Source of the DNA: Bacteriovoracaceae bacterium
GTDB taxonomy: Bacteria; Bdellovibrionota; UBA1018
Direction: 5' to 3'
Length of the DNA stretch: 6,543 bases
NCBI GenBank assembly: GCA_947446835.1
Contig: CANFHS010000135.1
Location: forward strand, 1-6,543
Shown in pieces: positions 6,391 through 6,543 of this stretch. Both the position numbers and the translations under genes were made by a program. A model generated the notes under the pieces. It had not been told where the DNA came from. It ran no database searches and saw nothing but the letters and a program-made list of their open reading frames with translations. The first letter of the stretch is position 1. Each line of letters opens with the position of its first letter.

Positions 6391-6493
6391 GGTTCTTGGG
6401 TTTTCTGGACGTTTCGCGACCTGCACCAGGAGTTCAGGGAGTTTGCCGGATGGCAATACCTGACCAAAAAGTTCTAAAGGAACCCAAATAACC
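6391..6493. repeat. Imperfect long-range inverted repeat in the low-GC 3' tail
   Basis: GGTT (6391-6394) plus TTGGGTT (6396-6402) are complementary to AACCCAA (6481-6487) plus AACC (6490-6493), giving 11 pairs with a small internal loop. The roughly 78 bases between contain short stems such as CCTG-CAC-CAGG and GCC-GGAT-GGC. The tail is about 50% GC, clearly below the genes. It could be a structured leader or small RNA, or simply non-coding DNA; no known RNA family is recognised. Confidence 0.25.
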
Positions 6494-6543
6494 GACCGAT
6501 CTGATCTGTGAACGATGGGAAATCCGGTTGGGATGGGCCTGAC

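Noticed and set aside
6450..6491. 13-codon ORF (MAIPDQKVLKEPK) with GGGAG 8 bases upstream
   Set aside because: Too short to support; no homology can be judged and such ORFs arise often by chance. Its 3' end lies inside the inverted repeat.
1..6543. CRISPR arrays, tRNA or rRNA genes, insertion sequences
   Set aside because: No regularly spaced direct repeats, no tRNA cloverleaf motifs, no rRNA core sequences and no transposase-like protein were seen.

Overview
The window comes from a high-GC (roughly 60-65% in genes) diderm bacterium. Signal peptides, lipoboxes and a probable outer-membrane beta-barrel ending in Phe-Phe-Trp indicate a Gram-negative envelope. The mix of long lipoproteins, a FliG-like envelope protein and MeaB would suit a deltaproteobacterial-grade lineage (Myxococcota, Bdellovibrionota or similar). 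That placement is an inference; nothing in the window fixes the taxon.

Positions 4391 to 1 (minus strand) hold a tight four-gene operon. In order of transcription it encodes an exported protein with a FlgO/CsgG-like middle and a barrel-like C-terminus, a TPR lipoprotein, a 781-residue inner-membrane protein that reads as a FliF-like periplasmic and membrane part fused to a FliG-like rotor part, and the first 27 codons of a probable cyclic-nucleotide-binding protein that runs off the window. Two junctions are 4-base stop/start overlaps and the third has a 1-base gap, so translation is probably coupled. Together the products would span outer membrane, periplasm, inner membrane and cytoplasm. 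My reading is an envelope-spanning machine with a flagellar-rotor-derived core, outside an ordinary flagellar operon. This is the most interesting part of the window.

Positions 4392-4526 are a divergent intergenic region with a short perfect inverted repeat and no convincing promoter. On the plus strand, 4527-5306 encodes an unrecognised lipoprotein with a proline-rich tail, and 5361-6329 encodes a canonical MeaB GTPase, the chaperone of B12-dependent methylmalonyl-CoA mutase. The 54-base gap between them contains a perfect 7-bp hairpin that includes the meaB Shine-Dalgarno. The last 214 bases drop to about 50% GC. They hold no convincing gene, only weak inverted repeats and possibly the control region of a gene beyond the edge.
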